Shown here in pieces: positions 22,384 through 34,790 of a DNA stretch of 64,000 nt. The notes beneath the pieces are model-generated. The model did not search any database, had not been told where the DNA came from, and worked only from the letters and a program-made list of their open reading frames with translations. Position 1 is the first letter of the stretch. Every line of letters starts with the position of its first letter. The position numbers were made by a program, and so were the translations under genes. This DNA comes from Codonopsis lanceolata (Eukaryota; Streptophyta; Magnoliopsida; Asterales; Campanulaceae): positions 159,556,437 to 159,620,436 of the forward strand of contig CM028379.1 in the NCBI GenBank assembly GCA_013146195.2. The letters run 5' to 3'.

Positions 22384-25300
22384 ATGGACAATTTGATAAC
22401 ATTGGTGAACAAATTACAGAGAGCTTGTACAGCACTAGGAGACCATGGAGAAGCAAATGCATTGCCAACTCTTTGGGACTCTTTGCCTTCCATTGCGGTC
22501 GTAGGCGGTCAGGTCTGCAAGTTAATTAACAAACCTACATTACATTCTTAATTAGTCATGTTACTGTTCTATTGTAATTGCTTTATCTATTATATGATAT
22601 GCTGTTTTGTAGAGTTCAGGAAAATCTTCAGTCCTTGAAAGCATTGTTGGCAAGGACTTCTTGCCTCGAGGATCCGGTAATTTTCTTTACTTCAGTACCA
22701 GGCAGTAATCCTAACTGAGTACTGACGTGTAATACCTTTTAATTCTTAGTGGAGCCCATAAGATGTCAAATAAGATAAGTGGTCTCATATGTAACAAACC
22801 TACATTATTCTTCGTATCCAAGCATACTTACTGTTTCATACCATTTGGCCATAGTAGACATGAGGACAGTTTGGTTTGCATATTGGGATTAAAAAAAATT
22901 AACTGATTATATATAAATCAAATTAATATGCAGGAATTGTTACTCGAAGGCCGCTTGTTCTGCAGCTTCAAAAGATTGATGAAGGCAAAGAATATGCCGA
23001 GTTCCTCCACCTCCCCAATAGGAGGTTCACTGATTTTGGTAGATTTTCGTCAGTAATGATGTTTTTTTTTTTCTTAGAATTCTGTCTACTTTAGTATAGG
23101 AGGTTAAGGAACTAGAAAATGCAATTCAATCTTATGGTTTTCCTTAAGTATATGTGTAGATTAGATCCTTTCTGGACCCCATCGCATTTTCTGCATTTGA
23201 CCCAGTTCATGCTATTATCTAACATCTCTATGTTAATTGTTAATTATATATGATAGCTGCTGTGAGGAAGGAGATTTCAGATGAGACTGATCGTGAGACT
23301 GGCCAAAGCAAACAAATCTCTAGTGTCCCCATTCATCTTAGTATTTATTCATCAAATGGTGAGACATGATATGAATTGACAAAGTGATCATCAAGTTCTA
23401 ATATCATCATCCATCCGTTGTGATTTTTAGTATGGATGTTCCATAAGTCGAGTTTATGATCAAATTGTTGTAATTATCTGGTTCCTTTAAAGTATGCCAA
23501 TCGTAATTTGAAAGGGGTACTTATGAAAGTTTGAACATGGCAGTGGTGAACTTAACGCTCGTTGATCTTCCCGGCCTCACAAAAATAGCAGTCGGTAAGC
23601 TAAAGCTACGTGCGTTCTCAGTGAGATTCTCATACTTCTGACTTGAAATATGTGTAATAGCAATGGTACTAATGATTTTTCTTTAACAACATAGATGGTC
23701 AACCTGAAAGTATTGTTCAAGACATCGAGAATATGGTTCGCTCCTACATTCAAAAGGTAAAACTGAATTAAGCACGATAAATTTCTTATTGCTCTAGCAA
23801 TACCAATATTTTCAATGTTTAAGGACACTTGCGGCGTTATTCATGACTGCTTCCTCATGTAGCCCAACTGTATCATTCTTGCAATATCACCTGCGAATCA
23901 AGATCTTGCTACATCAGATGCAATTAAAGTATCTCGTGAAGTTGATCCTAAAGGTACTTCTGTTGCTAGCTAGTATGGTCTCTTCTTTTTGATTTACACC
24001 TCGTGTTACTTAATGTTACATTACAAAGTAGTACCACAGTTTTCTCTGCGTGTGTTTGTGAATCTTTTATGCAAAGAATTTACAGTCTTCTTACATCTTA
24101 GTTATGAGCAGATTATGATTTTGTGTTGTTATTTCATTCAATATAACTTTCAGGGGAGAGGACACTTGGAGTCTTAACCAAAATTGATCTTATGGACAAG
24201 GGTACAGATGCAATTGATGTAAGTTAAATCTTGATGTGATGTAATTATGCAGCTGATGGACCTGATTTTTGCATTCAAATTGTCAAGTTCGAGTTGTATT
24301 GCCATTTGTAGTTAACTTCCTTGGTTTTCTCAGATATTGGAAGGAAAATCTTATAGGCTGAAATTTCCTTGGGTTGGTGTCGTGAACCGTTCACAAGCAG
24401 ACATCAAGAAAAGGGTTGACATGAACGCTGCCAGACGTAGTGAGCGCGAGTACTTTGCTAAGAGCCAAGAGTACAAGCACCTTGCTCAAAGAATGGGTTC
24501 TGAGTATCTAGGAAAGATGCTTTCAAAGGTAAACATATTTTAACATAGTACCTCACAAAGTTTTTTAGGTTTGGTTGGTATTTGGCTATGGTGATGTTGG
24601 TGTCATAGTCATAACAAATACTGGCTTATGGTTGAATCACAGCATTTGGAAGGTGTGATCAAATCCCGGATCCCTGGCCTTCAGTCTCTCATCAGCACAT
24701 CTACTGCTGAACTTGAATCTGAACTGAGCTATCTCGGGAAACCTATTTCCACAGATGCTGGTGTAAGTCTTCTTCAATCCCTCATCACAACATATACCAA
24801 AACGTACCTCTTTATCAAAAATCCCAACCTTTAGACATGCTCGGTGCCCCCACCTCACCATCCCGATCTGTTTTTTTTACTTTGGAGAGGATAGTGCACA
24901 AAGCTCCAGCCTTTGCAGGGTCTGGAAGAGTCTAATGCACTCAGTCTTACCCCGCAAGCAGAGAAGCTCTCTCCATGGTTCAAACTCACGACCTCCATGA
25001 CACAATGGAAGCTGCCTGGGAAAATATTAATTTGTAACATGGAGATTTTTATTGATGACATGCTCTTGAAAATGCAGGGAAAGCTATTACTGATAATGGA
25101 CATTTGTCGTGCTTTTGATGACATATACAAAGAGCATCTCGATGGCATGTAAGCACCATAATTTCATCTTCCTCGGTTTACTTGCACTTCTTTCTTTTCT
25201 ATGTTTGTGCCTCTCCTTAATTTTCTTTTAACCATTGTAGCCGCTCAGGTGGAGACCAAATCTACCATGTCTTTGATAACCAGCTTCCTACTGCTCTTAG

Positions 25301-26407
25301 AAGTCTGCAGTTCGACAGGCAGCTATCATTGCAGAATATCCAGAAGCGGATCACTGAAGCGGATGGATATCATCCACATCTTATCGCCCCTGAACAAGGA
25401 TACCGTCATATTATTGAATCTGCATTGGTTACTATCAGAGGTCCTGCTGAGGCTTCAGTTGACGCGGTATGCACAATACACACATATTTATGTTGAAAAG
25501 ACTCATTAATTTTCCTCCGTACCAGTCAACGCCTACTTTCTATTGTATTTTAGGTTAATATGATCTTAAAGGAGCTGGTTCACAAAGCTATCAGTGAGAC
25601 TATGGTAATAATGTTCCTATACCCTTCATTGTTATTGTTTTTTTCTTGTTGTTTCAATTATATTTATGTTTTCTTTTCACATGGAAAAGTTGGGCTATGT
25701 TTTAACCTTTTCTGCTTGATAACAGGAGCTGAAACAGTATCCAACATTGAGGAAGGCAGTTGAGTATGCAGCGAATGAGTCACTTGAAAGAATGCGGAAC
25801 GAAAGCAAGAAAGCTGCACTTATGCTAGTTGAAATGGAATGTTGCTACTTAACTGCTGCCTTCTTCCGGAACCTTCCTCAAGAACTTGAGAAGGGTGGAA
25901 ACCCATCGCAGTCAGTTTTTGATAGATACAACGAATCATACCTCAGACGAATTGGTGAGTTCCTTTCCTTTTCAGTAATAAGTTAAATCTTTGCATTAAA
26001 GCCTCACACTGAGTCTACAGATTACTGAATTTCTTTTTATCCTTTTTCCCTTGATTTTAAACAGGAGTCACAGTCCTGCAGTACGTGAATATGGTGTGCG
26101 CAGGTCTGCAAAACTCTATTCCTAAGTCAGTTGTTCATTGCCAAGTGCGTGAGGCCAAACGCAGCCTGATCGATCATTTTATAGCTCAGTTGGGTCAAAA
26201 AAAGGTAAGTCTTGATCCCTTTTGCCTTTAAAAAACATGGGTTAATATTACTGAATGTAAAATTCTTGAACATCATTATTGCAGCCAAGTGAGTTGGCAA
26301 AGTTGTTGGATGAGGACCCTGAAATCATGAAACGGCGGGTTTCACTTACAAAGAGATTAGAGTTATACAGAAGTGCACAAGTCGCAATCGATGCAGTTAC
26401 TTGGTGA
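22384..26407 (+). CDS. DRP1: Dynamin-related protein 1 (phragmoplastin-type GTPase), 16 exons
   Basis: A large GTPase that in plants assembles on membranes to constrict them during cell-plate formation and clathrin-mediated endocytosis. My exons are 22384-22512, 22613-22676, 22934-23038, 23257-23358, 23544-23594, 23695-23756, 23863-23953, 24154-24218, 24334-24528, 24643-24762, 25078-25148, 25241-25466, 25554-25604, 25726-25954, 26065-26204 and 26285-26407. All have GT-AG borders and sum to 607 residues, close to the roughly 610-624 usual for DRP1. G1 GGQSSGKSS (residues 41-49, split by intron 1), G3 DLPG (141-144), G4 TKID (210-213) and NRSQ (241-244) are intact. The middle domain follows and the GTPase effector domain fills about the last 90 residues. 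There is no PH or proline-rich domain, as expected for DRP1. The subtype (A, C, E) was not resolved. No lesion seen. Confidence 0.97.
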
Positions 26408-26484
26408 AGGCTCCCGGCCCGGCCCCGGCCGGCCTGGGTGTTAGAAGGTCTGCATTAATGTGGAATGCCCTAATGTACGTTATC

Positions 26485-26509
26485 ATATATATATATATAT
26501 ATATATATA
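26485..26509. repeat. (AT)n microsatellite in DRP1 3' flank
   Basis: Pure AT dinucleotides, about 80 bases after the DRP1 stop and probably in the 3' UTR. Confidence 0.95.
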
Positions 26510-27743
26510 CAAATAGGTAGCTAGGCTGCCAAGTGGTCTGGTCCAACATTCATAAGAGTTGCAAGGTCGATCGGCAAATATAGAATGGAATCTATCAATA
26601 TATATTCGGTCTGTTTGCTTCAACTTCACTTCTCTCACTTTACTCAGAAATGGACTTGGCATGTATGTTTAGTTCCGATCGAAAAGGAATATAAAAACAA
26701 ATCTATGTTTGATAAAATGGTTTCAACTTTCAAGCAACAACAATCAACAAAAGCAACAGAAGCAATTCTGCAAAACATAAAATTTTTAAAAAAATATTTT
26801 TAGTTGGAACATCCCAAATAGAAAGTTGGAACATTTATCCGGGACGGAGGTAGTAATCTATAAACTGGATACCGAGGGTATTTAGACCTGGATTGTACAA
26901 GATCACACCGAAATGCAATTGATTGATAACATTCTGTCTGGTATTATTTTTGTAAATAGGGAATTACATTATTAAATTCGAAAATCGGTTATTAAAATTT
27001 GAGAAATCCTAATACTGATTGAGGAGATGGTATTGGATTCATAGTATTTAGAATTCTTCTAAAAAGACAAGAAAATCTTTTGAGACGAACGGAAAAGAAA
27101 AATAAGACAATAATTTAGGATAAAGGTGAAGTACAAGATTAGTAACAATGCCTAAATGCTTAGATTCCATACTCCATGTAGCGTCCTTTATCATATTAGG
27201 TTTGAAACTAATATATGTTCACTGTCCCCAACAAAATTTACAACATATTAGAAGCAAATCACGTGCTTTTATTACGAGTATCAGATCATCAAACTTAAGG
27301 ATCCATTTGTTTCAAGGTAAATGATTTCTGAAAAATATTTTCCTTCATTTTTATGGTGTTTTGGCAATCCTTGGAAATTGTAATCAATATAAAAGCTTTT
27401 ACAAATCAACAAAAAATGAAATATGTTTTTTTTTTAAATGATTTGCTGATTTATTTTTCGTAAACTATTTTAAAATTTATTCAAACCCTCTTCAAGCACC
27501 CCACGACCCTTCTCCTCCCCCCCCCCCCCCCACACACACACACACAAACCCCTTTGCTCGTCATTTCCATCGAACATACCCACCTAATTATCCACAATAT
27601 AATAATATTACAGTATACCTAGCCTATTTCTCACCCTCCCTCTACCTTATGATCACACAGTTCAGTTTTTTTTTTTTTATAACAAAAATCATAATCTTAC
27701 ACACAATGACCTTATTTACATTTACATCCTAAAATAACTACTA

Positions 27744-27931
27744 CATCGCGATGCAAAATTGGATTAGATAATTAAAATTGAAGCATTGCGATGCAAAATT
27801 GAATTAGATAATTTAAATTGAAGCATCACGATGTAAAATTGAATTAGGTAATTAAAATTAATGCACCGCGATGCAAAATTAGATTAGGTAATTAAAATTG
27901 ATTCCTTTTTAATTGATGCATCGCGATGCAT
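27744..27931. repeat. 40 bp tandem repeat with palindromic GCATCGCGATGC core
   Basis: Units start at 27744, 27784, 27824 and 27864, exactly 40 bases apart. A fifth core at about 27917-27930 lies 55 bases on. Each has CA[TC][CT]G[CA][GC]GATG[CT]AAAATT-like sequence followed by GATTAG[AG]TAATTAAAATT. The last core, TGCATCGCGATGCA, is a perfect 14 bp palindrome. Single related motifs occur near 38770 and 63925-64000. Confidence 0.88.
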
Positions 27932-28231
27932 TTCTGTAGCACGCTTTAGGCCTATTAACGGTATCGTTATCTTTTTACCTCTAAAAGTGTCTTTTTCTGA
28001 TTGAAAAAAAAAAAAAAAAGACTTGAAAAGTTATATACTTTGAAAAATAGACTGACCTGCAATTATTCAAAAAAAAATATTTAAAGAAGTATATCGACCA
28101 ACGATTTCACCTAAATATTTGAGATAATACCGACTAACGATTTCTCTTACCTTTCACGGGTCACCCCAAGAAGCCCATTAAAGAATTGGGCTCGAGCGAC
28201 TTCTCTAATGACCCATCCTTACGTCGCAGCA

Positions 28232-28240
28232 TTTCCCGCC
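28232..28240 (+). promoter_or_regulatory. E2F-type site in the ORC4 promoter
   Basis: TTTCCCGCC fits the E2F consensus TTTSSCGC and lies 88 bases before the ATG. Plant origin-recognition genes are known E2F targets active at G1/S, so the match is meaningful here, although a 9-base match alone is weak. Confidence 0.6.
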
Positions 28241-28327
28241 ATTTCCCAATCCCCCCAACCCCCACCATCAGACACAGTATCTCTCCGATTTGAGCACTTA
28301 GCAAAGGAAAAAACTGAATTAAAAAAA

Positions 28328-31300
28328 ATGGGTCGACAAAATGCAGAAGAAGCCCTAACTCTCCTTCGAAGCAGAATTTGTAACCCTAATTTTATTTTCT
28401 CTCTCTTCTCCGATTCTCCCGATAGCAATTACAGGTCCAATTTCATTTCTGTTTTCCCCGAAAAAATTAACCTAAACTTCACAAAAGGGGTTTTTAATTG
28501 TTTTGTTTTCCTTTTCTGTTTGTTTTTAGCAAGTTGAAGTTTATAGTATCAAGTTCAGTGACTGAGGCAGGTAACAACTCAGTTCTGCTTCTTGGTCCTC
28601 GAGGATGCGGTAAAATTGCGGTAAAGATGCACTCTTTTCGGTTCAATATGTACTGAAATTTGCTTATTGCTACTCTTCATGATTGATTGATAAAATATAG
28701 GTGTTGGAGCTTGTTGTAGAAGATTTGCTGAAAGAGTATCCTGATATGATCACAGTGGTGCGTCTGAAATATTCTAAATTTTGCTGTTTTCTTGAGTTTT
28801 TGAATTATAGGCAAGCTGCAATGTAGAGTTTAAATTTATTTCGATTAAATTTGGTTTGATAGTCGATGTGGGCTTTTTGTAATTGTAATTGCAATTGTTT
28901 TGATGGGTTTAGATCAAATTGAATGGGCTTTTGCACAGTGACTATAATTGCGCGCTAAAGGTTGGTATTCCCATATCCTTATGTCTGACTTTAATGCTTT
29001 GGTTGTCTTGTATGATTTTATGTTTTCTTTTCTAAAACAGTAATATCCATGGCTTGCTCGGTTTCCGATAGTTCAAGTTACTTTCTTATTTTCCATACCA
29101 ATGCTTCAAGTTGCTTAATTGAAAAAAAAAAAAATCAAAATTTTATTGCAAGTTACTTTTGCTAAGTGTACTGCAAGGTTTTGTTGTAGCTACCCATGTG
29201 GCCAATAGGCTTTTGATGATTTTAAGGTGTTTAACTTGTTCAAATTGTTTAAGAGATAATTAGCGTTATCACTGAGAATAAGTAAAAAGATCTTAGTCTT
29301 TTGCACAAGTTATAAGGAAAAATACCGCAATCTAAATGGAGTTTAGGTTCATGGTCCATATTCAAAATTCTACACCCTTTTCAAAAGTTTGTCTTTTCTT
29401 TTTAAGATGTAGTTTGTGTTAAGAAAGTATAAGATTGCTTCTTATAGCTGCCCACTTCAATCTTACACCTTTGTTGGAGTTACTTGTTAAAGATAATGTT
29501 TTGTAAAAATGGTGTAAGATTGATATAGTGTAGCAGCCCATACAATCAATAAGTAAACAAAGTGCTTCGCTTAGCTGGAAAGTTAATTTTTCCTTCTCCT
29601 TTTTCCTCATCACCCTCATTATTCTTTTTAACATTTTTATTTCAGGAAATTGCTAGACAGTTATGCGTGGAGCACCAACTGATGTTCTCAAAAATGGTAA
29701 AATACCAGATTTACTTGAAATTTCGCTAATGCATTATGAGCCTGGGTGACTCCGAGTTCATTATTTATGATGTTCTTTTTCAGGCATCCGCTGATGATAA
29801 TTCCCAGTTCATGGTAGCTATGTTGCGGTCAGTATACCAATTTATTTCATTTACTTGTTTGTTTTTACCAAAAGCAATTCTACAGTGATTGATCTCTTCC
29901 ATTGTGCATATACTTACTTGTGATTCTTTGTGACTAGGGAGTGTGGATTAGCTCATAAAACAGTTCTTTTTGTATTGGATGAATTTGACCTTTTTGCACA
30001 GGTATACTAGCCATTCATACTGTTTTTTCTTCTTCTGGTTGAGAAGAGCCAAAGTTTGGCATTACACTCGGATGTCTTTTTTTGCTATTTCTTTTATACC
30101 ACCAATTATTTAGTTAAGTGGCATAAATGAAAATGTAGGTTGAAAACTTCAGTTCTGAGTGTGAGGTATAGTGTACATTAGCTTTTGTTTGACTCTTCCG
30201 CAGGGCAAACAAAGACTACTCTATAGCTTGCTCGATGCAATGCAGTCTGTAACATCGCAGGCTGTTGTTATAGGTGTAAGTTGTCGCCTGGTATGATCCT
30301 TTAACTTTCACCTCTCAAATTTTCACTCTCTCGCTACAGTCTACGTTTGTTATCCCATGGTGAACTGATAGAATTTATTTTCACTCATTCAACGAGTTCC
30401 AGGTTTTCTTGGTAGTTTGGAGTTTATGAAGAATCCTAATATTGAAGGTTGTGTACTTACAGGATGCTGATCAGCTCTTGGAAAAACGAGTCAGATCTCG
30501 TTTCTCACATAGGAAACTGCTCTTTCTTCCTCCCTCAAAGGAAGATATGCAAAGGTAGTTTGCAAATTTATAATTTGTCTCACCACCAAGTCATATTTCT
30601 TAGAATTGAAAGATATTCAGATTTTCAAAAAAGTTAATTCTTGTGAATGGACTGCAGACTTATGAGGCACATTTTACTACTGCCAACAGATTCAAGCCTC
30701 TGCCATAACTACACAGAAGAGTTCAATACAAAGCTTTCGGTATCCTTTCCATCAGTTTATTTTTGTCAATAACATGATTAAGTTCATACCTATGCTACAA
30801 AAGGAAAAGAATAAGACGTAGAGAAATTGGTGTGAGGTTAATGCAAAGCTTTTAGAATATTAGACTGTGGACTATTTTTCCCCCTCGATCAACAACATTC
30901 TTCTGAGCGATCACAGGAAAAAAAAATTGGGACTGTTGTAGAAAAATATCAATCCGTATATTGTTGATTTTTCCGAAGGAAAAATGCATTATTAACAATT
31001 GTTATGTAGTCCTTGACATTGTACAGAACATATTAGAAGATAAAAGATTCATCGAAGTTATCGATACCTTATCAAATGCTGATTCCACGTTCAGCCACTT
31101 GCTGAGGTTTCTGTAAGTTTCTTTCAGTTTTTCAAGTATAAGCTCTTTTGATAATGTATAATTCCTGCTGAAACTTACTTTCCATTTTCCATTGTCTGTG
31201 AGTTTAGGTTTTCTTCTGTTAGTTGCATCAATCTGGAATCTGGTTTCATATCACTTGAGAACTTCAAAGCTGCACTTTCAACCGTCCAAAGGCAACCAAA

Positions 31301-32953
31301 GTTGGAATCCTTGAAAGGTATGAATCCTGCTGAATTAGGTCTTACTAGGCTCTGTACTTGGCTTTCTTAAGATTGATTTCTGTCACTTGGTTTTACATGA
31401 ATGCTGATTCCAACGAGCAGGAAAGAACTTCATTTTCACGTTTTGAACTCCTGTCATATGAGTGGAATTAGTTTGAAGGGTTAAGGGAAAAGATGATAAG
31501 GAATAAATTAAAGTCGGGAATTATGTGGAAGATGGTGCCTTGGAATGTGATTTATACTCCATCCATCTCATAAGAAGCGTCATGTTTTCCATCATACGAA
31601 AGTACTTGGCCTTCAAAAAAAACATGGAATTGTTGCTCAGGGATGAAATTTGAAGCAATCTGATATTACTTGCTAGTACTAACCTTTCCCCCTTTCATCA
31701 CCTTTCTTTATGAGGAATATAGCTATAGTAAGTGTCATGTCAACTTGTTTCTAGCAGACTGCTCGATTTTGGAACTTTACATTCTGGTTTGCATGAAGAG
31801 GTTGGAAGCCAAAGAGCAAGAATCGTACAACTTCAATTCTGTGATGAAAGGTCTGCTTAACCTCATTTTTCTTTTACTTCGCCTATGTCATTTGTCAGTT
31901 ACTTATGTTGATTATCATTTATCGCAGAGTACAAAAATGTACACGATTCATTTAAGACATCTGACTATTATGCACGGAATGTGTGCTTACGGGTGTGTAC
32001 TTCATAAACTTGTATTAGAACCTTGATATGATTTTCTTGTTTAAGTTCTCACGTCTTTTGACAATCTTTTTGTTTTGCAGGCGTTTGAGCACCTCCTACA
32101 TCGCGAGTTAGTTTCATTTTTGGACACTAGAGGACACAGTCAATCTTTGGAATTTCGTCCCATCAAATTACTTGTCTCAGCTCCTGAACTATATCAAGGA
32201 TTAAAATCGTATCGTTCCTGTCCGGTAAGTTACTTTGGCATTATTCCCCCTCCATTCTGCTCAAGGAGTTGTACTTTCTATTTTAAGACATTCCACAGAC
32301 TCTTGATTAAAAAATTAATTATGAGTTGTAGATTTTATGCCTTTCCTAATTCACCCTTGTTACATTTAAGTTATAACTACAAAAGCTTTTTAAATCTTAA
32401 AATTAAGGGTATTTATAGTAAATTACTTTCAATCTATAAAATGTGACACTGACATCAACATCAAATGTGGACTCTTTGAGTCGAGAGGGAGTACTTGTCA
32501 AAGGAGTATTCATTTGTCTAATTGATTAATCAGCAAGCCATAACATAAATGTCTGTCTGACTTGAAATGAGTTCTAGTTAGCAAATAGCAACCGTAAAGA
32601 ATTTCTTGTTCCTTAGCTGTGTAGTCGTCCAGATTTTAGCTTTCTTGCATCACTTAAAACACTATTGCACTGTTTGGACTTTGGATTGGATTCCATGAGA
32701 AAGGAAAGAAAAGAATTGTACAATTTCTGATTGGCGTGAAACAGAAAAAAGACTAGTAAACAAAACAATGGGGGAAGATATAGCTTTAATCATTCAGTTT
32801 CCTCTCAAAATCCACCAAAAAAAAAGTGTACACTTTGAATTTTATTTTTATATTTATTTTTTTGGATTCTGAACAATAATAAAAGCTTGCGACTCAGAAG
32901 ACGAATCTGCTCAATTGTTGTAGGCTATCCTTCAAAAATTAATCGATCCATGA
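28328..32953 (+). CDS. ORC4: Origin recognition complex subunit 4, 16 exons
   Basis: An AAA+ subunit of the nuclear complex that binds replication origins and loads the MCM helicase. My exons are 28328-28434, 28530-28620, 28701-28757, 28913-28960, 29646-29696, 29784-29827, 29938-30001, 30204-30290, 30463-30554, 30658-30739, 31027-31112, 31208-31317, 31758-31850, 31928-31992, 32081-32224 and 32924-32953. They give 416 residues, the usual plant ORC4 size. The Walker A-like loop is GPRGCGK (58-64); Ile replaces the usual Ser/Thr after the Lys. Walker B is LFVLDEFD (143-150). Motifs DADQLLEKRVRSRFSHRK and LCHNYTEEF follow. The ATG at 28328 (MGRQNAEEALTLL) matches the family start; an in-frame ATG at 28208 would add 40 unlike residues. 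The last coding exon supplies only nine residues (AILQKLIDP) after a 699-base intron that contains a MITE. Confidence 0.96.
32245..32491. mobile_element. Stowaway-like MITE in the last ORC4 intron
   Basis: The left end CCCCCTCCATTCTGCTCAAG and the right end, which reads CTCCCTCTCGACTCAAAGAG on the other strand, form an imperfect terminal inverted repeat. A TA follows at 32492-32493. About 250 bp with no ORF. It begins only about 20 bases after the intron donor. Confidence 0.7.
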
Positions 32954-34790
32954 AGGTTGAGATGTCAGGAGATCATCACACTATTCTCACAGCCTATGAA
33001 GCAGAAGTTGACATTGTTGTGAAGGTTGAAAGCTTTATCAAACATGACAGATTATGCCCTGCGGTTAGAGATGAGCAAAATTGTCAGTCATCGGAAAATT
33101 TGCTTCCGAAGCAGCCTCCCTCCCTTGTGTTTATGTGTTGTATACACATACACAATATGAGTAGCCTCCAGTACCTTACAATTGGTCAGTCTGTTGTACA
33201 TTTTACAACATTGTCATCTCTTTCTAATTTATATGCAGAGAAAGCTCTCAATATACACGTTTTTAATTATTCACATTCTTGGTGTTAGTTTGTTGCAGTT
33301 TTTTTGGAATGACTTTTGATTTTTAGCTTAAAATAACTCATATTTAAAGTGTTTCTTTTTTGTTTATAAACTAAAAGCTAATAAGTTAGATACAGCATCC
33401 TTTATGCATTAAAAAACCAAAGCCTAAAAGCCAAAATTAAGCTTCTTTAGTTTTGAAAATACAAAGGCAACTATTCATTAATAAACTTTTGATTATTATA
33501 ATTTTACCTTTTTCACAAAAATACATAAAAAGAGATAGGAATATGAATTTGATTTTTTTTTAAATGTAAACATTTAATGCGAGATAGGGAATATTGTAAA
33601 TTATTTATTCATTTTATTATAAGGTAAACATTTTCAATCTCCGTATATTTAACTACTCACATTAAAAATTGACAAGGAAATACTAAAAAGTTAAACATAA
33701 AAGACTACACAAACTAATAGTGTAGAAAATAGTTACATATTTATTTATTATTTTAAGTATGATTAAGTAAATAAATATTAATTAAATATTATCTCATGTT
33801 AAGTTTTTTAAGATAAAGGTCAGACATGGTTTTCTTAATTAAAGACTAGTTGATTTCAAAGTTTAGGGTTTATGATTAATTTGTAATAAATAAACAATTC
33901 TTAGCTTATTTAACAAATATACTCATAAGTCACATTTTATCAGCTACAACAAACAGTCTATCATTAATCATTCAACCAACAGCATAAAAAACCACCAGCC
34001 ACGACAAACGAGCCCTTAAGTGTTATTCAAATAATCAATTTCACTCGATTTTGATGTCATGCCAAGCTCAAACTTTTTGACTTAGATCGATTACGCTCGG
34101 TGTAAATCTTTAATGTTGATGTTAATTTGGGCTAGTGTTATTAATACTTCACCATAAGCTTCAATATTGGAGTAGTTGACTTGCGACATAATCCATATTG
34201 AATTTGAAGTTTAAACACGTTTACTCGGTTAATGTTATTAGTACTCACATGAACTTTCAATAATAGTAATTTTCGAATCCAATGTGTTTGTTGGAGCTGC
34301 TGAAGGAGACGGTAATATTTTTGAAACAATATTTCAAAAAATGGTCTTTTGCGATTGAAAAAAAAAACAGTAGACTTTTGAGATTATAAACTTTTAAAAA
34401 ATGAAATGTCAAAATTTTATCCTAATATTTACTCTATAAATATAAGAATTTTTCAGATGAAAATTGGAGTTTAGATGGATAGGCTGTTTGATGTTTGAAT
34501 AATTATAACGGTTTCAACTCATTAAACTTAACCCACCCAATTGCGGGACTGGGTTATTAAGAACAAGAGTCAATTTCTTTTTCTTTGAAACGAGATCTCG
34601 TTCAACCAGAGAGGTCTCGTTTTAAACCTCGGACCAAGTAAAACAAAAAAAAACTCTCTGGCTAAATATTAGAGAAACATGTCGATAGGCAAACGGCTGC
34701 GTGGCTTGACCTGCGCATTATTAAAATTAATGTCCAAAAGAGCGACGACGAACGACAACTTTTGATTGATAACGATTAACGACACAGACA
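32954..34790. other. Intergenic after ORC4
   Basis: The first few hundred bases probably hold the ORC4 3' UTR. An open frame to about 33288 lies out of register with the spliced ORC4 frame. 33288-34020 is AT-rich with AGTTTGTTGCAG-type and CGACAAACGAGCCCTTA-type ends that may be a degenerate MITE. No gene seen. Confidence 0.45.

Larger units (their letters stand above)
26408..28231. other. Intergenic between DRP1 and ORC4
   Basis: No gene seen. It contains an AT microsatellite (26485-26509), a right-end fragment of a Stowaway-type MITE (CGGGACGGAGGTAGTA, about 26851-26866), a C-run followed by (CA)n near 27517-27546, a possible MITE remnant at 27290-27490 and a 40 bp tandem repeat listed separately. 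Confidence 0.6.

Noticed and set aside
27744..27931. CRISPR-like regular repeats
   Set aside because: Units are contiguous 40 bp tandem copies without unique spacers, and the genome is a plant.
28208..28327. Upstream in-frame ATG for ORC4
   Set aside because: It would add 40 residues unlike any ORC4 start and would put the E2F-like site inside coding DNA. The start MGRQNAEEA matches the family.
32887..33288. 133-residue frame over the ORC4 terminal exon
   Set aside because: It is in a different frame from the spliced ORC4 message, which stops at 32951-32953, and shows no known motif.
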